Source: Bathymodiolus brooksi (Eukaryota > Mollusca > Bivalvia > Mytilida > Modiolidae). From it: 64,000 nt of DNA. A program made the position numbers and the translations under genes. The DNA lies in assembly GCA_963680875.1 (NCBI GenBank), contig OY804579.1, positions 24,537,804 through 24,601,803 on the forward strand, written 5' to 3'. Under the pieces are notes generated by a model. The model made no database searches. It was not told the origin of the DNA and saw only the letters and a list, made by a program, of their open reading frames with translations. Shown here in pieces: positions 58,401 to 64,000 of this stretch (position 1 is its first letter; the number at the start of each line of letters is the position of its first letter).

Positions 58401-61400
58401 CTACCACACTCGAGGCGAGCACGCTAACCATTAGCATCATGAGAATCAGCATCCTTGTTGGCTCTAACCCACGATCTACCACACTCGAGGCGAGCACGCT
58501 AACCATTAGCATCATGAGAATCAGCATCCTCGTTGTCTCTAACCCACGATCTACCACACTCGAGGCGAGCATGCTAACCATTAGCATCATGAGAATCAGC
58601 ATCCTCGTTGTCTCTAACCCACGATCTACCACACTCGAGGCGAGCACGCTAACCATTAGCATCATGAGAATCAGCATCCTCGTTGTAGCATCATGAGAAT
58701 CAGCATCCTCGTTGTCTCTAACCCACGATCTACCACACTCGAGGGGAGCATGCTAACCATTAGCATCATGAGAATCAACATCCTCGTTGTCTCTAACCCA
58801 CGATCTACCACACTCGAGGCGAGCATGCTAACCATTAGCATCATGAGAATCAGCATCCTCGTTGTCTCTAACCCACGATCTACCACACTCGAGGCGAGCA
58901 TGCTAACCATTAGCATCATGAGAATCAGCATCCTGGTTGTCTCTAACCCACGATCTACCACACTCGAGGCGATCACGCTAACCATTAGCATCATGAGAAT
59001 CAGCATCCTTGTTGGCTCTAACCCACGATCTACCACACTCGAGGCGAGCACGCTAACCATTAGCATCATGGGAATCAGCATCCTCGTTGTCGCTAACCCA
59101 CGATCTACCACACTCGAGGCGAGCACGCTAACCATTAGCATCATGAGAATCAGCATCCTCGTTGTCTCTAACCCACGATCTACCACACTCGAGGCGAGCA
59201 CGCTAACCATTAGCATCATGAGAATCAGCATCCTCGTTGTCGCTAACCCACGATATACCACACTCGAGACGAGCACGCTAACCATTAGCATCATGAGAAT
59301 CAGCATCCTCGTTGTCTCTAACCCACGATCTACCACACTCGAGGCGAGCACGCTAACCATTAGCATCATGAGAATCAGCATCCTCGTTGTCTCTAACCCA
59401 CGATCTACCACACTCGAGGCGAGCACGCTAACCATTAGCATCATGAGAATCAGCATCCTCGTTGTCTTTAACACACGATCTACCACACTCGAGGCGAGCA
59501 CGCTAACCATTAGCATCATGAGAATCAGCATCCTCATTGTCTCTAACCCACGATCTACCACACTCGAGGCGAGCATGCTAACCATTAGCATCATGAGAAT
59601 CAGCATCCTCGTTGTCTCTAACCCACGATCTACCACACTCGAGGCGAGCATGCTAACCATTAGCATCATCAGAATCAGCATCCTCGTTGTCTCTAACCCA
59701 CGATCTACCACACTCGAGGCGAGCATGCTAACCATTAGCATCATGAGAATCAGCATCCTCGTTGGCTCTAACCCACGATCTACCACACTCGAGGCGAGCA
59801 TGCTAACCATTGGCATCATGAGAATCAGCATCCTCGTTGTCTCTAACCCACGATCTACCACACTCGAGGCGAGCATGCTAACCATTAGCATCATGAGAAT
59901 CAGCATCCTCGTTGTCTCTAACCCACGATCTACCACACTCGAGGCGAGCACGCTAACCATTAGCATCATGAGAATCAGCATCCTCGTTGGCTCTAACCCA
60001 CGATCTACCACACTCGAGACGAGCACGCTAACCATTAGCATCATGAGAATCAGCATCCTCGTTGTCGATAACCCACGATCTACCACACTCGAGGCGAGCA
60101 CGCTAACCATTAGCATCATGAGAATCAGCATCCTCGTTGTCTCTAACCCACGATCTACCACACTCGAGGCGAGCATGCTAACCATTAGCATCATGAGAAT
60201 CAGCATCCTGGTTGTCTCTAACCCACGATCTACCACACTCGAGGCGAGCACGCTAACCATTAGCATCATGAGAATCAGCATCCTCGTTGTCTCTAACCCA
60301 CGATCTACCACACTCGAGGCGAGCATGCTAACCATTAGCATCATGAGAATCAGCATCCTGGTTGTCTCTAACCCACGATCTACCACACTCGAGGTGAGCA
60401 TGCTAACCATTAGCATCATGAGAATCAGCATCCTCGTTGTCTCTAACCCACGATACTACCACACTCGAGGCGAGCACGCTAACCATTAGCATCATGAGAA
60501 TCAGCATCCTCGTTGGCTCTAACCCACGATCTACCACACTCGAGGCGAGCATGCTAACCATTAGCATCATGAGAATCAGCATCCTCGTTGTCTCTAACCC
60601 ACGATCTACCACACTCGAGGCGAGCATGCTAACCATTAGCATCATGAGAATCAGCATCCTCGTTGTCTCTAACCCACGATACTACCACACTCGAGGCGAG
60701 CACGCTAACCATTAGCATCATGAGAATCAGCATCCTCGTTGGCTCTAACCCACGATCTACCACACTCGAGGCGAGCATGCTAACCATTAGCATCATGAGA
60801 ATCAGCATCCTCGTTGTCTCTAACCCACGATCTACCACACTCGAGGCGAGCATGCTAACCATTAGCATCATGAGAATCAGCATCCTCGTTGTCTCTAACC
60901 CACGATCTACCACACTCGAGGCGAGCACTCTAACCATTAGCATCATGAGAATCAGCATCCTCGTTGTCTCTAACCCACGATCTACCACACTCGAGGCGAG
61001 CACGCTAACCATTAGCATCATGAGAATCAGCATCCTCGTTGGCTCTAACCCACGATCTACCACACTCGAGGCGAGCATGCTAACCATTAGCATCATGAGA
61101 ATCAGCATCCTCGTTGTCTCTAACCCACGATCTACCACACTCGAGGCGAGCACGCTAACCATTAGCATCATGAGAATCAGCATCCTCGTTGGCTCTAACC
61201 CACGATCTACCACACTCGAGGCGAGCATGCTAACCATTAGCATCATGAGAATCAGCATCCTCGTTGTCTCTAACCCACGATCTACCACACTCGAGGCGAG
61301 CATGCTAACCATTAGCATCATGAGAATCAGCATCCTCGTTGTCTCTAACCCACGATCTACCACACTCGAGGCGAGCATGCTAACCATTAGCATCATGAGA

Positions 61401-64000
61401 ATCAGCATCCTCGTTGTCTCTAACCCACGATCTACCACACTCGAGGCGAGCACGCTAACCATTAGCATCATGAGAATCAGCATCCTCGTTGGCTCTAACC
61501 CACGATCTACCACACACGAGGCGAGCATGCTAACCATTAGCATCATGAGAATCAGCATCCTCGTTGTCTCTAACCCACGATCTACCACACTCGAGGCGAG
61601 CATGCTAACCATTAGCATCATGAGAATCAGCATCCTCGTTGTCTCTAACCCACGATCTACCACACTCTAGGCGAGCACGCTAACCATTAGCATCATGAGA
61701 ATCAGCATCCTCGTTGTCGATAACCCACGATCTACCACACTCGAGGCGAGCACGCTAACCATTAGCATCATGAGAATCAGCATCCTCGTTGTCTCTAACC
61801 CACGATCTACCACACTCGAGGCGAGCATGCTAACCATTAGCATCATGAGAATCAGCATCCTGGTTGTCTCTAACCCACGATCTACCACACTCGAGGCGAG
61901 CACGCTAACCATTAGCATCATGAGAATCAGCATCCTCGTTGTCTCTAACCCACGATCTACCACACTCGAGGCGAGCATGCTAACCATTAGCATCATGAGA
62001 ATCAGCATCCTCGTTGTCTCTAACCCACGATCTACCACACTCGAGGCGAGCACGCTAACCATTAGCATCATGAGAATCAGCATCCTCGTTGTCTCTAACC
62101 CACGATCTACCACACTCGAGGCGAGCATGCTAACCATTAGCATCATGAGAATCAGCATCCTCGTTGTCTCTAACCCACGATCTACCACACTCGAGGCGAG
62201 CATGCTAACCATTAGCATCATGAGAATCAGCATCCTCGTTGTCTCTAACCCACGATCTACCACACTCGAGGCGAGCACGCTAACCATTAGCATCATGAGA
62301 ATCAGCATCCTCGTTGTCTCTAACCCACGATCTACCACACTCGAGGCGAGCATGCTAACCATTAGCATCATGAGAATCAGCATCCTCGTTGTCTCTAACC
62401 CACGATCTACCACACTCGTGGCGAGCACGCTAACCATTAGCATCATGAGAATCAGCATCCTCGTTGTCTCTAACCCACGATCTGCCACACTCGAGGCGAG
62501 CACGCTAACCATTAGTATCATGAGAATCAGCATCCTCGTTGTCGCTAACCCACGATCTACCACACTCGAGGCGAGCATGCTAACCATTAGCATCATGAGA
62601 ATCAGCATCCTCGTTGTCTCTAACCCACGATCTACCACACTCGAGGCGAGCACGCTAACCATTAGCATCATGAGAATCAGCATCCTCGTTGTCTCTAACC
62701 CACGATCTACCACACTCGAGGCCAGCATGCTAACCATTAGCATCATGAGAATCAGCATCCTCGTTGTCTCTAAACCACGATCTACCACACTCGAGGCGAG
62801 CACGCTAAACATTAGCATCATGAGAATCAGCATCCTCGTTGGCTCTAACCCACGATCTACCACACTCGAGGCGAGCATGCTAACCATTAGCATCATGAAA
62901 ATCAGCATCCTCGTTGTCTCTAACCCACGATCTACCACACTCGAGACGAGCACGCTAACCATTAGCATCATGAGAATAAGCATTCTCGTTATCTCTAACC
63001 CACGATCTACCACACTCGAGGCGAGCATGCTAACCATTAGCATCATGAGAATCAGCATCCTCGTTGTTTCTAACCCACGATCTACCACACTCGAGGCGAG
63101 CACGCTAACCATTAGCATCATGAGAATCAGCATCCTCGTTGGCTCTAACCCACGATCTACCACACTCGAGGCGAGCATGCTAACCATTAGCATCATGAGA
63201 ATCAGCATCCTTGTTGGCTCTAACCCACGATCTACCACACTCGAGGCGAGCACGCTAACCATTAGCATCATGAGAATCAGCATCCTCGTTGGCTCTAACC
63301 CACGATCTACCACACTCGAGGCGAGCATGCTAACCATTAGCATCATGAGAATCAGCATCCTCGTTGTCTCTAACCCACGATCTACCACACTCGAGGCGAG
63401 CACGCTAACCATTAGCATCATGAGAATCAGCATCCTTGTTGGCTCTAACCCACGATCTACCACACTCGAGGCGAGCACGCTAACCATTAGCATCATGAGA
63501 ATCAGCATCCTCGTTGTCTCTAACCCACGATCTACCACACTCGAGGCGAGCATGCTAACCATTAGCATCATGAGAATCAGCATCCTCGTTGTCTCTAACC
63601 CACGATCTACCACACTCGAGGCGAGCACGCTAACCATTAGCATCATGAGAATCAGCATCCTCGTTGTCTCTAACCCACGATCTACCACACTCGAGGGGAG
63701 CATGCTAACCATTAGCATCATGAGAATCAGCATCCTCGTTGTCTCTAACCCACGATCTACCACACTCGAGGCGAGCATGCTAACCATTAGCATCATGAGA
63801 ATCAGCATCCTCGTTGTCTCTAACCCACGATCTACCACACTCGAGGCGAGCATGCTAACCATTAGCATCATGAGAATCAGCATCTTCGTTGGCTCTAACC
63901 CACGATCTACCACACTCGAGGCGAGCATGCTAACCATTAGCATCATGAGAATCAGCATCCTCGTTGTCTCTAACCCACGATCTACCACACTCGAGGCGAG
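55462..64000 (-). repeat. 75-bp satellite array derived from the S1 SINE head, about 114 copies, continuing past the window
   Basis: Plus-strand monomer: ctaacccacgatctaccaca, ctcgaggcgagcacgctaac, cattagcatcatgagaatca, gcatcctcgttgtct. The first ~47 bases match the tRNA-like head of S1 (antisense ccacgatctaccgcactcga and ggcgagcacgctaaccattg at 10471-10511). Common variants are gagcatgct and gttggct. On the minus strand, box A-like tggttagcgtg is kept but box B is changed to ggttagagaca. Because 75 is divisible by three and one phase lacks stops on each strand, both strands show frames of over 1000 codons; these are not genes. One 29-bp truncated spacing lies at 58661-58690. Confidence 0.97.

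Noticed and set aside
55456..63988. Hydrophobic Met/Leu-rich multi-repeat protein genes on both strands
   Set aside because: Produced by a 75-base (25-codon) satellite unit. Single-base indels simply restart the frame at the next ATG, and both strands are equally open.

Overview
This is eukaryotic, animal DNA and almost certainly from a bivalve mollusc, quite possibly a mytilid mussel. The reasons are AT-rich non-coding sequence, several non-LTR retrotransposons, two tRNA-derived SINE families that share a 3' block I associate with molluscs, a dispersed repeat of a kind I recall from mussel genomes (here called M1), Tigger-like and Tc1/mariner-like DNA transposons, and huge tandem arrays. The organism is an inference from repeat style; no ordinary conserved host gene is present to confirm it. 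The window is a repeat-dominated region with at most a few small gene candidates.

Layout. 1-8777: a Tx1/L1-like LINE (LINE A copy 1), split by an opposite-strand, nearly intact second LINE (LINE B, 2771-6323), then a 1.5 kb repeat (R1). 8778-13683: old fragments (SINEs, a decayed LINE, M1 pieces, a small ORF). 13684-17145: a segment bounded by Tigger-type inverted repeats, holding a transposase ORF whose DDE domain has been cut out in frame, plus an RT-like fragment. 17146-23611: a SINE, a pair of duplicated TATA-box/first-exon-like units, three long hairpins (one inside the Tigger segment, two here), a decayed cysteine-rich coding block and AT-rich sequence. 23612-32719: R1 copies, one carrying a precisely bounded 2325-bp Tc1/mariner-like element with TA target duplication, and LINE A copy 2 with its R1 flank (offset 23361 from copy 1, so a segmental duplication). 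32720-34109: a LINE C tail, a 59-codon candidate gene with splice acceptor and polyadenylation signal, and a SINE. 34110-46235: about 295 copies of a 41-bp satellite. 46236-54680: mostly unique AT-rich DNA with a 35-bp minisatellite, SINEs and M1 pieces. 54681-55393: a second, 17-copy 41-bp array. 55462-64000 (running off the edge): about 114 copies of a 75-bp satellite whose core matches the tRNA-like head of the SINE found at 10.5 kb and 17.7 kb.

How it fits together. The common theme is mobile-element ends being turned into tandem arrays: the 75-bp satellite from a SINE head, and the 35-bp minisatellite from the M1 repeat edge. Both large arrays show duplicated multi-monomer blocks, consistent with unequal exchange. 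The very long apparent reading frames across 34-46 kb and 55-64 kb are by-products of monomer composition or length and should not be called as genes.
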